DNA of 64,000 bases from contig NZ_JACHNY010000003.1 in assembly GCF_014199625.1 (NCBI RefSeq), positions 310,001 through 374,000 of the forward strand, given 5' to 3'. This DNA comes from Sphingomonas abaci. GTDB lineage: Bacteria; Pseudomonadota; Alphaproteobacteria; Sphingomonadales; Sphingomonadaceae. The translations under genes and the position numbers were made by a program. Under the pieces are notes generated by a model. The model had not been told where the DNA came from. It saw nothing but the letters and a program-made list of their open reading frames with translations, and searched no databases. Positions 24,110-33,355 of this stretch are shown piece after piece (the first letter of the stretch is position 1; every line of letters starts with the position of its first letter).

Positions 24110-26224
24110 ATGCGCGGCTTCACGTTCCTGCTCGCGGCAAGCTTCCTCGCAGGCGCTCCGGCGCTTGCCCAACAGGCGAAGACGATGGACGATCCCTATA
24201 TCTGGCTCGAGGACAAGGACGGCGCGAAGCCGCTCGCATGGGTGGAGGCGGAGAATGCCCGCACGCTGCCGCGCCTCCAGAACGACCCGCGCTATGCGAC
24301 CTTCCATCGCGAGGCGCTGGCGATCGCCGTCGCCAAGGACCGCATTCCGATGCCGTCGCAGCGCTACGGCCGCATCCTGAACTTCTGGCGCGATGCCGAT
24401 CATCCGCAGGGCCTGTGGCGCTGGACCACGCCGGCCGATTACGCCAACCCGCAGCCGGCCTGGAAGACGCTGATCGACCTCGACGCGCTGTCCAAGGCCG
24501 AGGGCAAGAAATGGGTATGGAAGGGCGCGACGTGCCTGGAGCCCGAGGAGCGGCTGTGCCTGGTCGCCTTGTCCGAGGGCGGCGAGGATGCGATCACCTA
24601 TCGCGAGTTCGATCTGGAGACCGGGCGATTCGTCGACAATGGCTTCGTGCTGCCCACGTCGAAACAGGGCGCGGAGTGGATCGACAAGGACACGCTGCTG
24701 GTCAGCCGCGACTGGGGCGCGGGGACGATGACGACCTCCGGCTATCCCTTCGTCGTCAAGATGGTGAAGCGCGGCCAGCCGCTCAGCGCCGCGACCGAGG
24801 TCTATCGCGGCGCGGCCGGTGACCAGCTCGGCACCTATGCCTCGGTCATCACCGACGGCCGCGGTCATCGCATCGTCTTCATCGAGCGGCGGCAGGATTT
24901 CTTCGGCGGCGACAAGCTGGTCTGGACGCCGTCGGGCACGCGCAAGCTCGATATGCCGGCGCGCGCCTTCCCGGCGGGCATGGTCGACGGGCAGGTGGTC
25001 TTCACCACCAGCGACGATTGGGGCCGGGTGCCGGCGGGCGCGATCGCCGCGGTGCCGGTGGCCGACCTTGAGGCGGGCCGCGCCACGCCCAGCCTGGTCT
25101 TTCAGCCGACCCCGCGCCAGGCGGTGGACGGCGTCGCCACCACGCGGGACACGCTGGTCGTCACTTACATGGACAATGTCCGCGGCCGGATGGCGGTGCT
25201 GACGCCGGGTGCGAACGGCTGGACGTCGAAGCCGGTGGCGCTGCCCGACAATGTCTCGGTCGATCTGGCCAGCACCACTGACCGCAGCGACCAGCTATTC
25301 CTGACCGTCACCGGCTTCCTGACGCCGACCGCACTCTATGCGTACGACGCCGCCGGCACGGCCGCGCCCAGGGAGATCCGGGCGACGCCGGCCCGCTTCA
25401 ACGCCGCCGGGCTCAAGGTCGAGCAGTTCGAGGCGACCTCGACCGACGGCACCAAGGTGCCCTATTTCGTCGTTCACCGCGCCGATGCGCCGCTGGACGG
25501 GCAGACGCCGACGATCATGACCGCCTATGGCGGCTTCGAACTGCCGATGACGCCCAGTTATTCGGGCGGCATGGGCAAGCTGTGGCTGGAGCGGGGCGGG
25601 GCCTATGTGCTCGCCAATATCCGCGGCGGCGGCGAGTTCGGCCCGAAATGGCATGATGCCGGCCTGAAGACCAAGCGGCAGGTGATCTATGACGATTTCG
25701 CCAGCGTCGCCAAGGACCTGTTCGCGCGCAAGCTGACCAGCCCGGCCAAGCTCGGCATCTATGGCGGGTCGAACGGCGGGTTGCTGATGGGCGTCGAGTT
25801 CACCCAGCATCCCGATCTGTGGAAGGCGGTGACGATCCAGGTCCCGCTGCTCGACATGGTCCGCTACCAGTCGATCGCGGCGGGCGCCTCATGGGAGGGC
25901 GAGTATGGCTCGATCACCAATCCAAACGAAGCGGCCTTCCTGCGCCGCATCTCGCCCTACGCCAATATCCGGCGGGACGTGACCTATCCCGAGCCCTATA
26001 TCTGGACGACCACCAAGGACGACCGCGTCGGCCCGCAGCACGCCCGCAAGTTCGCGGCGCGGCTGAAGGAATATGGCAAGCCCTACCTATTCTACGAGGA
26101 CACCGCCGGTGGCCATTCAGGCGACGCCGATATCGAGCAGGGTGCGCGGCTGCAGGCGCTGCAAATGACCTATTTCGCGCAGAAGCTGATGGGGGCGGCG
26201 CCGGCCGCGACCGAGACAAAGTGA
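24110..26224 (+). CDS. Prolyl oligopeptidase family (S9) serine peptidase
   Basis: This 704-residue protein has a signal peptide (cleavage after ALA near residue 20), an N-terminal beta-propeller domain (about 25-440) beginning DDPYIWLED, and a C-terminal alpha/beta hydrolase domain. The nucleophile S554 lies in YGGSNGGLLMG. The acid is probably in TKDDRVGPQHARK and the histidine in DTAGGHSGDAD. It should hydrolyse peptides in the periplasm. The ATG at 24110 follows AAGGGG; a GTG two codons upstream overlaps that ribosome binding site and is less likely. Confidence 0.93.
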   Translation: MRGFTFLLAASFLAGAPALAQQAKTMDDPYIWLEDKDGAKPLAWVEAENARTLPRLQNDPRYATFHREALAIAVAKDRIPMPSQRYGRILNFWRDADHPQGLWRWTTPADYANPQPAWKTLIDLDALSKAEGKKWVWKGATCLEPEERLCLVALSEGGEDAITYREFDLETGRFVDNGFVLPTSKQGAEWIDKDTLLVSRDWGAGTMTTSGYPFVVKMVKRGQPLSAATEVYRGAAGDQLGTYASVITDGRGHRIVFIERRQDFFGGDKLVWTPSGTRKLDMPARAFPAGMVDGQVVFTTSDDWGRVPAGAIAAVPVADLEAGRATPSLVFQPTPRQAVDGVATTRDTLVVTYMDNVRGRMAVLTPGANGWTSKPVALPDNVSVDLASTTDRSDQLFLTVTGFLTPTALYAYDAAGTAAPREIRATPARFNAAGLKVEQFEATSTDGTKVPYFVVHRADAPLDGQTPTIMTAYGGFELPMTPSYSGGMGKLWLERGGAYVLANIRGGGEFGPKWHDAGLKTKRQVIYDDFASVAKDLFARKLTSPAKLGIYGGSNGGLLMGVEFTQHPDLWKAVTIQVPLLDMVRYQSIAAGASWEGEYGSITNPNEAAFLRRISPYANIRRDVTYPEPYIWTTTKDDRVGPQHARKFAARLKEYGKPYLFYEDTAGGHSGDADIEQGARLQALQMTYFAQKLMGAAPAATETK

Positions 26225-26246
26225 GGTAGCTGTTCTAATAGACTGT

Positions 26247-26345
26247 TCCCCGGCGAAGGCCGGGGCCCAGTTGGAAAGGCCGCCGTAACGAAGCGCTGTA
26301 TGCCATCACCAGCGTTCCCCAACTCGGCCCCGGCCTCCGCCGGGG
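26247..26345. repeat. Intergenic inverted repeat, family A, copy 2
   Basis: This copy has the same ends (GGCGAAGGCCGGGGCCCAG and its inverted counterpart) and the same central GCCGTAACG-AGCGC as the copy at 9770-9869. Its length is within a base of that copy. It sits between the convergent S9 peptidase and DUF5872 genes. Confidence 0.85.
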
Positions 26346-26364
26346 TGCAGAAGGGGGGCGTGTC

Positions 26365-26859
26365 CTATTTGTTGAGCGCCGCCTGCAACTCGGCCCTGGT
26401 CATGGACGAGCGGCCGGCAACGGCGCGGCGTTTCGCCTCTTCGTACAATTCCGCCTTGGTGCGGTGGTCGCGGAACGGTGCCGTCTTCCTGACGATATCC
26501 TCGGGCTGGGCGGAATACTGCTTGCCTTTATGCGTATCCCGCCGCTTGGCGGCCGTGGTGCGCGCATAATCTTCGTCGCTCAGCGCCGCGCGCGCCTGTT
26601 TCGGCAGATAGCGTTCGTGCGTGTCGCCGCTTGGCTTGCCGGACCGGGTGCCCCAATCCTCCTCGGTCCACTGGTGGAGGTGGTTGTCGGGCGTCTTGCC
26701 GCCCCGATAGCCGCCGCCGCGCTTCTTGTACTCGGCGACTGCCAACTGCGCCTTGCGCGCCGACCATTCGCCAGCCTTGCCGCCTTTGGCGCCGGCGGTG
26801 ATTCGGTCCTTCACCTCATCCCACAGCCGGGGATCGTCGCGGATCGCGGTGTCGCTCAT
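26365..26859 (-). CDS. DUF5872 domain-containing protein
   Basis: The 164-residue, very basic, soluble protein contains EWSARKAQLAVAEYKKRGGG, W-GTRSGKPSGDTHERYLPK and the repeat-like KRRDTHKGKQYSAQPEDIVRK, the conserved blocks of the DUF5872 family. A C-terminal SAP-like segment (MTRAELQAALNK) hints at nucleic-acid binding, which is inference. Function is unknown. The ATG at 26859 lies close to a GGAAC...GTTCC element, consistent with stress control. Confidence 0.72.
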   Translation of the reverse strand: MSDTAIRDDPRLWDEVKDRITAGAKGGKAGEWSARKAQLAVAEYKKRGGGYRGGKTPDNHLHQWTEEDWGTRSGKPSGDTHERYLPKQARAALSDEDYARTTAAKRRDTHKGKQYSAQPEDIVRKTAPFRDHRTKAELYEEAKRRAVAGRSSMTRAELQAALNK

Positions 26860-26865
26860 GATGGT

Positions 26866-26892
26866 GGAACCGCCCGGGTCCGATGACGTTCC
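26866..26892. promoter_or_regulatory. Near-symmetric EcfG-like element, GGAAC-N16-CGTT
   Basis: On the plus strand GGAAC (26866-26870) and CGTT (26887-26890) are exactly 16 bases apart, a full match to the EcfG consensus, pointing at the 26988 gene. On the minus strand the same DNA reads GGAAC-N16-GGTT and points at the DUF5872 gene, with its -10 only 8 bases before that ATG. The element may drive divergent stress-induced transcription. Confidence 0.5.
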
Positions 26893-26987
26893 CGGCACCG
26901 GACTTGGCCCGGAACGAGACGGGGCGAAACATCCATAGCACATGATCGTTCTTGCTGCGGTGCAGCAGTTTCGGCAAAGGGGTGGGA

Positions 26988-27338
26988 ATGAACGATATGA
27001 GCGCCACGATTGAGCGTCAGCCCACCACGCCGCCGCCATCCCCCGCCGTCATCTTCGAGGCGATCGTCAAGCAACTCGCGGTCGCCGCGACCTACAACCG
27101 CGGCGACGTGACGCTGGCGCCGCATGCCATCTATACCCGGCACGACGAAATCTATGTCGATGCGCTGACCCTCGACCGCGACGGCAAGCCGCCGCGCGAG
27201 GAGAAGATCGGCACGTTCAAGCTCGCCGGACTGGGCGCGTTGCGCATCACCCCGCGCCGTTTCCAGCCGAGCGCGCTCTACCAGCCGGGCGAGAAGCGTT
27301 ACGAACATACGATGCTGATGGAAATCGAGCGGGGCTGA
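26988..27338 (+). CDS. Conserved hypothetical protein with WYL-like C-terminal strands
   Basis: This 116-residue soluble protein contains TLAPHAIYTRHDEIYVDALTL, in part, and IGTFKLAGLGALRITPRRFQP, in part. The alternating strand pattern resembles the ligand-binding sheet of WYL-type proteins, but the WYL residues are not clear, so the family is uncertain. The ATG at 26988 is preceded by GGGGTGGGA. It is divergent from the DUF5872 gene and 98 bases downstream of the EcfG-like element. A TGCTGC-GGT-GCAGCA palindrome lies at 26953-26967 in its leader. Confidence 0.6.
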   Translation: MNDMSATIERQPTTPPPSPAVIFEAIVKQLAVAATYNRGDVTLAPHAIYTRHDEIYVDALTLDRDGKPPREEKIGTFKLAGLGALRITPRRFQPSALYQPGEKRYEHTMLMEIERG

Positions 27339-27428
27339 CCTCTGCCCACCGCGCCGATCGGCCCAATTATCGTGGCGGCGGCGCGGCTTCGGGATGGCGG
27401 CGGCCAGTAAAGCGGCTAGGATGCCGCC

Positions 27429-28667
27429 ATGACGATCAGCGACGACGACGCGCGGGACCCGGCCCCGACCATGCCGGGCGACAGCATCCTGGGGGTGCCG
27501 AGCGGCGTCGCGCCGGACGAGGCGGTGCGGATCGCGATGCGTCGCGACCGGCTGCTGGCGGCGCTGACGCTGACCGCCGGCATCGGCCTGATCTTCGCCA
27601 CGCCCTTCGCCCTGAAGGAAGGGGCGGAGTTCTTCTTGCCGCTGACCACCGCACTGGTGATCGCGGTGGCGATGGTGCCGATCCTCGAGTGGCTGGAGCG
27701 GCGGCGGGTGCCGTCGGCGCTGGCGGCGATCCTGTGCATCCTGCTGTTCCTGATCGCAGTGAACATCGCGCTGGCCGCCATCGTCGTGCCGGCCACCGAC
27801 TTCTTCCGCCTGTTGCCGAGCCGGATCGGGCGCATCCAGGATAACCTGGCGCCGCTGCTCGACCTCTATTCCAGCCTCGAACGCTATGCCAACAAGGCGC
27901 TGCGCCAGATCGCCTCGACGCCGGTCCGCTCCTCGCCGACCGCCGCCGTCGCGCCGCCCTCGTCGATCCTGGAACTGGCCGCCACATCCGCCCCGGCGGT
28001 GATCGTGCAATTCCTGTTCGGCGTGCTGATCGTCTTCTTCTTCCTGTCCGGCTGGACGCGGATGCGGCAGAAGACGATCACCGGCCGCACCAGCTTCGAC
28101 GGCGCGATGGCGACCGCGCGGGTCATCCAGGACGTGGTCGACGACGTGTCGGCCTATCTGGGCACGATCACGCTGATCAACGTCATCCTCGGGATCGTGA
28201 CGGGTGCGGCGCTCTGGGCGCTCGGCATGCCCTATCCGGCGATGTGGGGCGGCATCGTCGCGCTGCTCAACTACATCCCCTATTTCGGGCCGGTGATCGG
28301 CGCATTCCTGCTGGCGCTGGGCGGGCTGATGACGTTCAACGACATCTGGACCGCGCTATTGCCGCCGGTGGTGATGTACGGCCTCCACCTGGTCGAGGCG
28401 AACGCGATCACGCCCTTCGTCGTCGGCCACCGGCTGACGATCAGCCCGCTGCTCATCCTCATCTCGCTCAGCTTCTGGGGATGGGTATGGGGGACGCTGG
28501 GCGCGCTGCTGGCGGTGCCGCTGCTCATCATCCTCCAGACCGTGCTGGGCGCGGCGGGCAAGCCCGACATCGCCGGCTTCCTGTTCGAACATGGCACGCT
28601 GGTCCATCAGGGCCGCGAGCGGCGGCAGCGGGGCGCAGGAAATGGGACTGGCGATGCAGGAAAATGA
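27429..28667 (+). CDS. AI-2E family transporter (PerM/TqsA-type permease)
   Basis: The 412-residue inner-membrane protein has about eight hydrophobic segments. It contains the family's central GLHLVEANAITPFVVGHRL and the SLSFWGWVWGTLGALLAVPL block near residue 350, with a cytosolic N-terminal arm and a large soluble segment after the third helix. Members export the autoinducer AI-2 or act as ion antiporters; the cargo here is unknown. No luxS or lsr genes are nearby. The 90-base gap upstream holds no clear promoter beyond TAGGAT at 27417-27422. Confidence 0.88.
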   Translation: MTISDDDARDPAPTMPGDSILGVPSGVAPDEAVRIAMRRDRLLAALTLTAGIGLIFATPFALKEGAEFFLPLTTALVIAVAMVPILEWLERRRVPSALAAILCILLFLIAVNIALAAIVVPATDFFRLLPSRIGRIQDNLAPLLDLYSSLERYANKALRQIASTPVRSSPTAAVAPPSSILELAATSAPAVIVQFLFGVLIVFFFLSGWTRMRQKTITGRTSFDGAMATARVIQDVVDDVSAYLGTITLINVILGIVTGAALWALGMPYPAMWGGIVALLNYIPYFGPVIGAFLLALGGLMTFNDIWTALLPPVVMYGLHLVEANAITPFVVGHRLTISPLLILISLSFWGWVWGTLGALLAVPLLIILQTVLGAAGKPDIAGFLFEHGTLVHQGRERRQRGAGNGTGDAGK

Positions 28668-28676
28668 AAAGGCCCG

Positions 28677-28705
28677 TTGACAGCCCCCCGCCTGTCGCAT
28701 AGTGG
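28677..28705 (+). promoter_or_regulatory. Promoter of the tRNA-Asp pair
   Basis: TTGACA at 28677-28682 is a perfect -35. TAGTGG at 28700-28705 follows after exactly 17 bases and lies 18 bases before the first tRNA. A GC-rich discriminator follows, as is common for stable RNA genes. Confidence 0.7.
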
Positions 28706-28723
28706 GCCGGCCTCGCTTCGCAA

Positions 28724-28800
<77 letters not shown>

Positions 28801-28868
28801 CCCCCCAGGGGGATGGTGCCGAAGCAGCAAGTCGCCGATGTTCGCGGACCGTCCGGTCCGCAGGGTCT

Positions 28869-28945
<77 letters not shown>

Positions 28946-28970
28946 CCCGGCGCCAATTCTTGATTTAGTG

Positions 28971-29177
28971 TCAGCGCCAGCGCCCCGTCTCCATCCATCG
29001 GAGCAACGGCTTGAGCGGCGTGATCCAGACCAGCCCGGTGACCGCGTAGAAGGCCAGCTGCGCCGTCCAATGCCATGTCGCGACCAGGTCGGACAGGCTG
29101 GCGACCAATCCCACCCAGACCATGATCAGCGCCAGGATCAACAGCGCACCGGCGGGTTTGCGCCAGCTCGGGGTCAT
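28971..29177 (-). CDS. DUF2842 domain-containing membrane protein
   Basis: The 68-residue protein has two transmembrane segments (about residues 8-30 and 39-58) and ends LKPLLRWMETGRW, the conserved tail of the alphaproteobacterial DUF2842 family. Function is unknown. Its ATG overlaps the cyclo-ligase stop as ATGA, so it is translationally coupled to that gene. Confidence 0.82.
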   Translation of the reverse strand: MTPSWRKPAGALLILALIMVWVGLVASLSDLVATWHWTAQLAFYAVTGLVWITPLKPLLRWMETGRWR

Positions 29178-29737
29178 GCGGCAGGGTCCATGATGCTGAT
29201 CCATTCCTGTTCGGTGGCGACCGCGTGCAGCGGCACGTCCCATGGGTCGGGCGCGAGCGGCGGCAGTTCCTGCACGCTCCACGCGATGCCGATCCGAATC
29301 GCCTCGGGGAAGCGGGCGAAGGCGCGGTCGTAATGGCCGGCGCCCTGTCCGATTCGGTTGCCCTTCCGGTCGAAGCCGACCAGCGGCGTCAGGATCAGGT
29401 CGGGCGCTACCTCCGGGGCATCGCCGGGGGGATTGCGCAGGCCGAAGGGGCCTGGCGCGTGGCGCCGCCCGTCCCAGGCCAGGAAGCGGAGCGGCGTCGC
29501 CCGGTCGACGACATGGGGCAGGGCCAGCCCGGCACCCGCATCTACCGCGGCGCGTGCGAAGGGGGCGGGGTCCGCCTCGCCGCCCATCGGCGCATAGCTG
29601 GCGACCGTTAACGCCGAGCGCAGCAGGCTGAGGAAAGCCGGCGGCACCGGCAGGGAGCGGGGCGGCACCGCGTCGCGCAGCGCTCGCAGCCTGGCCCGCA
29701 GCACGCGCTTGTCGGTCGGGGACGGCACGTCGGTCAT
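29174..29737 (-). CDS. 5-formyltetrahydrofolate cyclo-ligase
   Basis: The enzyme converts 5-formyl-THF and ATP to 5,10-methenyl-THF. The 187 residues carry KRVLRARLRALRDAV at the start, an ATP-binding DLILTPLVGFDRKGNRIGQG, in part, and GAGHYDRAF, all typical. The gene lies immediately downstream of the 6S RNA gene, a linkage conserved across proteobacteria. Confidence 0.93.
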   Translation of the reverse strand: MTDVPSPTDKRVLRARLRALRDAVPPRSLPVPPAFLSLLRSALTVASYAPMGGEADPAPFARAAVDAGAGLALPHVVDRATPLRFLAWDGRRHAPGPFGLRNPPGDAPEVAPDLILTPLVGFDRKGNRIGQGAGHYDRAFARFPEAIRIGIAWSVQELPPLAPDPWDVPLHAVATEQEWISIMDPAA

Positions 29738-29769
29738 GGCCGCGCGCGCATCAGGAAAGGGGGGCGGGT

Positions 29770-29925
29770 GGCGGGACCGCCATGGCCGTTTGCCGTTGTA
29801 TCCACCGACGCCCAGTACGTCAGGTGGGGACCATGTGCGTCGGACCAGGGTCCGGGCAGGGACAGCCCCCGTGGATGATGAATAGCCTCAGGGATATAAG
29901 AAGCTCGCACCGGGCAGTACCCGCC
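29770..29925 (-). ncRNA. ssrS: 6S RNA
   Basis: Identified by position and fold. The non-coding gap between zapA and the cyclo-ligase gene on the same strand is the conserved proteobacterial site of ssrS. The minus-strand RNA has a closing stem pairing its first 12 and last 11 bases (GGCGGG with CCCGCC, then a one-base bulge, then ACTGC with GCGGT). Long-range ATCCAC/GTGGAT pairing brackets an inner domain with GGGG/CCCC and GGAC/GTCC helices, and CCACC-GACG/CGTC-GGTGG forms a side hairpin. 6S RNA mimics an open promoter and sequesters sigma-70 polymerase in stationary phase. The exact ends are inferred from the closing stem. Confidence 0.75.
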
Positions 29926-29935
29926 GGTCATCTAT

Positions 29936-30241
29936 CTAGGCGCTCGGCGGCGTTTGCTCAAGGGCGTCGGCGAGCGCTTCCAGCCGATCCGCGATCCGCA
30001 GCAGCGCCGGCTCGCTGACCGCCGAGCCTGGCGGCGGCCGGCTCTCCGATTCGTCGAGTGCGTCGGCGAGCATCAGCGCGATATAGAGCATCGCCCGCTC
30101 CGGCTGGCCATTGGCGGCGCGATCGGCGGCGGGCCAGCGTTCGGCGACCATCCGGCCGAGCGAGTGGAGCCGGGCCTCCTCGCCGTCGCGGCAGGCGACG
30201 GGAAATGGCCGGCCGCCGATGTTGAGCGTGATCGTCGCCAT
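29936..30241 (-). CDS. zapA: Cell division protein ZapA
   Basis: ZapA bundles FtsZ filaments at midcell. The 101-residue protein begins with the typical beta-hairpin head ([19 protein letters not shown], in part) and continues with a long alpha-helical, coiled-coil C-terminal half. Length and the link to 6S RNA and cyclo-ligase match alphaproteobacterial ZapA. Its ATG overlaps the last base of the upstream small gene's stop. Confidence 0.9.
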   Translation of the reverse strand: MATITLNIGGRPFPVACRDGEEARLHSLGRMVAERWPAADRAANGQPERAMLYIALMLADALDESESRPPPGSAVSEPALLRIADRLEALADALEQTPPSA

Positions 30242-30468
30242 CAGCGGCGGCCCGGCGCGGGGGTGGTGGCGGGCGTGCGCGCGATCACGTCGTCCAGCGC
30301 CGACACCGCCTCGGCCATGCGGGCCTTCAAGGCGGCGTGGCGTTTGACGAGCGCCTCGCTATCGGCGGCGCGTACCGCGACGGCGCGCTCGATCCGGGCG
30401 ATCGCGCGTTCGATCCGGTCGGCGGCGGAGGCGTCGCTGGGGTGTTGGGCGGCTGGCAGGTCATCCAT
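30241..30468 (-). CDS. Small coiled-coil protein upstream of zapA
   Basis: This 75-residue protein is almost entirely helical, with heptad-like [15 protein letters not shown] and [19 protein letters not shown] and a Pro/Thr/Arg tail. Small coiled-coil genes are commonly found directly before zapA in alphaproteobacteria, sometimes assigned to DUF4164. A role alongside ZapA is inferred only from the 1-base overlap of stop and start. Confidence 0.6.
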   Translation of the reverse strand: MDDLPAAQHPSDASAADRIERAIARIERAVAVRAADSEALVKRHAALKARMAEAVSALDDVIARTPATTPAPGRR

Positions 30469-30621
30469 CCTGCCGGAGTAGGGATGGAGCGGAGTCGCGG
30501 CAAGGGCCGCGACCGGCCGTTGCGATGGTTGACAGGCAGGGCCGACGACCCGAAAGGCCCGGACGTTCGGCCCGTCCGCGACTTGGCGGTCCCGGGGCCA
30601 TTATCCGAAGGAGCAGGCGCG

Positions 30622-31632
30622 ATGACGGTGAAGGTAGCGATCAACGGGTTCGGGCGTATCGGTCGCCTGGTCGCGCGTGCGATCCTGGAGCGCGGCGACG
30701 GCCAGCTCGAGCTGGTGGCGATCAACGACCTGGCCGATGCCAAGTCGAACGCCTGGCTGTTCAGCCGCGACAGCGTCCATGGCCGGTATCCCGGCGAAGT
30801 CTCGGCCGAAGGCAACGACATCGTCATCGACGGCAAGCGTATCCGCGTGACCGCCGAACGCGATCCCGCCAACCTACCGCACAAGGAGCTGGGCATCGAG
30901 CTCGTGCTGGAATGCACCGGCTTCTTCACCGACCGCGCGTCGTGCCAGAAGCATATCGATGCCGGCGCCAAGAAGGTGCTGATCTCTGCCCCCGGCAAGA
31001 ATGTCGACCTGACCGTCGTGTTCGGCGTCAACCACGACCAGCTCGGCGCGGACCACGTCATCGTGTCCAACGCCAGCTGCACCACCAACTGCCTGGCGCC
31101 GGTCGCCAAGGTGTTGAACGACTCGATCGGCATCGAGCGCGGCCTGATGACCACCGTTCACGCCTACACCAACGACCAGAAGATCCTCGACCAGATCCAT
31201 CCCGACCTGCGCCGCGCGCGTGCAGCCGCCATGTCGATGATCCCGACCACCACGGGCGCGGCGCGCGCGGTGGGCGAGGTGCTGCCGGAACTGAAGGGCA
31301 AGCTGGACGGCTCGGCGATCCGCGTGCCGGTGCCGGACGTCAGCCTGGTCGACCTCACCTTCACCCCCAAGCGCGACACCACCCGCGACGAGGTCAACGC
31401 GATCCTGAAGGCGGCGTCGGAAGACGGCCCTTTGAAGGGCGTGCTGGTCTATTCGGACGAGCCGCTGGTCTCGATCGACCTGATGCACTCGCCCCAGTCC
31501 TCGACCGTCGACAGCCTGGAGACGGCGGTGATCGACGGCAAGCTGGTCCGCGTTGTGTCCTGGTATGACAATGAATGGGGCTTCTCCAACCGCATGGTCG
31601 ACACCGCGACCGCGATGGCGCGGTTCCTCTGA
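30622..31632 (+). CDS. gap: Glyceraldehyde-3-phosphate dehydrogenase, type I
   Basis: The enzyme oxidises glyceraldehyde-3-phosphate to 1,3-bisphosphoglycerate with NAD. The 336 residues start [18 protein letters not shown], with catalytic C153 in SNASCTTNC, the [10 protein letters not shown] region, and [14 protein letters not shown] near the end. A GAAGGAG precedes the ATG by 12 bases. The MOSC gene and pgk follow on the same strand. The 153-base upstream region includes TTGACA at 30529-30534 but no convincing -10 at 17 bases. Confidence 0.97.
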   Translation: MTVKVAINGFGRIGRLVARAILERGDGQLELVAINDLADAKSNAWLFSRDSVHGRYPGEVSAEGNDIVIDGKRIRVTAERDPANLPHKELGIELVLECTGFFTDRASCQKHIDAGAKKVLISAPGKNVDLTVVFGVNHDQLGADHVIVSNASCTTNCLAPVAKVLNDSIGIERGLMTTVHAYTNDQKILDQIHPDLRRARAAAMSMIPTTTGAARAVGEVLPELKGKLDGSAIRVPVPDVSLVDLTFTPKRDTTRDEVNAILKAASEDGPLKGVLVYSDEPLVSIDLMHSPQSSTVDSLETAVIDGKLVRVVSWYDNEWGFSNRMVDTATAMARFL

Positions 31633-31691
31633 GCCACCGCCTGCCCGTCCACGCCGCCGCGTCCGTCGCCCCCGGGGCGGGGACGGCGGGC

Positions 31692-32156
31692 GTGCTGGCG
31701 GGCATCGCCCGCCATGCCCGGCCCAAGGCACTGATGGAGGTGATCGACTCGGTCGACATCTCCGTCGAGGGCGGCGTGGCGGGCGATGCCCGCGGCCTGG
31801 TCAAGCCGGGCGGGCGCGGCCGCCGTCAGGTGACGGCGATGGCGCGGGAGGACTGGGAGCGGGCGCTCGCCGAGCTCGACCCCGCGCTAACCCGGGACCT
31901 GCTGTGGCAGGACCGGCGCGCCAATCTGCTGGTCCAGGGCCTCGTGCTGCCGCAGGTGGCGGGCGCGCGGCTGCGCATCGGTGCGGAGGTGGTGCTGGCC
32001 ATCACCATGGAATGTGATCCCTGCCAGCGCATGGACGCGCTCCGGCCGGGATTGCGGCAGGCCCTGACCCCGGACTGGCGCGGCGGCGTGTGCACGCGCG
32101 TGCTGGCGGGTGGGCGGATCGCCCTGGGCGACATCATCAGGATCGAGGAAGCATGA
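31692..32156 (+). CDS. MOSC domain protein
   Basis: The 154-residue protein shows the MOSC (molybdenum cofactor sulfurase C-terminal) pattern: [41 protein letters not shown] with the conserved cysteines, and [14 protein letters not shown] domains bind or transfer sulfur for metal-sulfur cofactors. Free-standing ones may detoxify or reduce N-hydroxylated compounds; the specific task is unknown. The GTG at 31692 fits the family N-terminus ([11 protein letters not shown]); no ATG occurs between gap and that block. The stop overlaps the pgk ATG (ATGA). Confidence 0.78.
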   Translation: MLAGIARHARPKALMEVIDSVDISVEGGVAGDARGLVKPGGRGRRQVTAMAREDWERALAELDPALTRDLLWQDRRANLLVQGLVLPQVAGARLRIGAEVVLAITMECDPCQRMDALRPGLRQALTPDWRGGVCTRVLAGGRIALGDIIRIEEA

Positions 32157-33343
32157 CCAAGCCGTTCAAGACGCTCGACGACATGGGCGAAATCCAAGGC
32201 AAGCGCGTGCTGGTGCGCGAGGATCTCAACGTGCCGATGGCGGACGGTCGGGTGACCGACGACACGCGGCTTCGCGCGACGCTGGCGACCGTCACCGAAC
32301 TGGCGGATCGCGGCGCGATCGTGCTGGTGCTGGCGCATTTCGGCCGTCCCAAGGGGCAGCGCAATCCGGACATGTCGCTGGCGATGGTGACCAAGCCCTA
32401 TGGCGACGTGCTGGGCCGGCCGGTCCGCTTCATTGACTGGGACGGTGCGGCCGAAGCGGTGGCGTCCCTCCAGCCGGGCGACGTCGCGGTGCTGGAGAAC
32501 ACCCGCTTCTTCCCCGGCGAGGAGAAGAACGATCCGGCGCTGGTCGCGGACATGGCGAAGCTGGGCGACCTGTATGTCAACGACGCCTTCTCCGCCGCGC
32601 ACCGCGCCCACGCCTCGACCGAGGGATTGGCGCATGTGCTGCCCGCGTTCGCCGGCCGGGCGATGGAGGCGGAGCTGGACGCCCTGGAACAGGCGCTGGG
32701 CAACCCCGCCCATCCGGTCGCGGCGGTGGTCGGCGGGGCCAAGGTGTCGAGCAAGCTCGACGTGCTGCGCCACCTGGTCAGCCGCGTCGATCACCTGATC
32801 ATCGGTGGCGGCATGGCCAACACCTTCCTGGCCGCGCGCGGCGTCGATGTCGGCAAGTCGCTGTGCGAGCACGACCTGACCGGCACCGCCGAATCGATCC
32901 TGGATGCGGCGGACGCGGCGAACTGCACCGTCCACCTGCCCTATGACGTGGTGGTGGCGCGCGAGTTCAAGCCGAACCCGGCGACGCGCACGGTCAACGT
33001 CCATGAGGTCGCGGCGGACGAAATGATCCTGGACGTCGGCCCCGCCGCCGTCGAGGCGCTGGGCGACGTGCTGAAGAACTGCCGCACCCTGGTGTGGAAC
33101 GGCCCGATGGGCGCGTTCGAGACGCCGCCCTTCGACGTCGCGACGGTGTCGCTGGCGCGCACGGCGGCGGCGCTGACCCAGGACGGATCGCTGGTTTCGG
33201 TCGCGGGCGGCGGCGACACAGTCGCGGCGCTCAACCAGGCGGGCGTGGCCGGCGCATTCACCTTCGTGTCCACCGCCGGCGGCGCATTTCTGGAATGGAT
33301 GGAGGGCAAGGACCTGCCCGGCGTCGCGGCGCTGATGCGGTAA
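32153..33343 (+). CDS. pgk: Phosphoglycerate kinase
   Basis: Pgk transfers phosphate from 1,3-bisphosphoglycerate to ADP. The 396 residues include [66 protein letters not shown] and GGGDTVAAL, all normal. The ATG at 32153 with GAGGAA upstream overlaps the MOSC stop, so pgk translation depends on that upstream cistron. A long inverted repeat follows. Confidence 0.97.
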   Translation: MTKPFKTLDDMGEIQGKRVLVREDLNVPMADGRVTDDTRLRATLATVTELADRGAIVLVLAHFGRPKGQRNPDMSLAMVTKPYGDVLGRPVRFIDWDGAAEAVASLQPGDVAVLENTRFFPGEEKNDPALVADMAKLGDLYVNDAFSAAHRAHASTEGLAHVLPAFAGRAMEAELDALEQALGNPAHPVAAVVGGAKVSSKLDVLRHLVSRVDHLIIGGGMANTFLAARGVDVGKSLCEHDLTGTAESILDAADAANCTVHLPYDVVVAREFKPNPATRTVNVHEVAADEMILDVGPAAVEALGDVLKNCRTLVWNGPMGAFETPPFDVATVSLARTAAALTQDGSLVSVAGGGDTVAALNQAGVAGAFTFVSTAGGAFLEWMEGKDLPGVAALMR

Positions 33344-33355
33344 GCGTTCCAAGTT

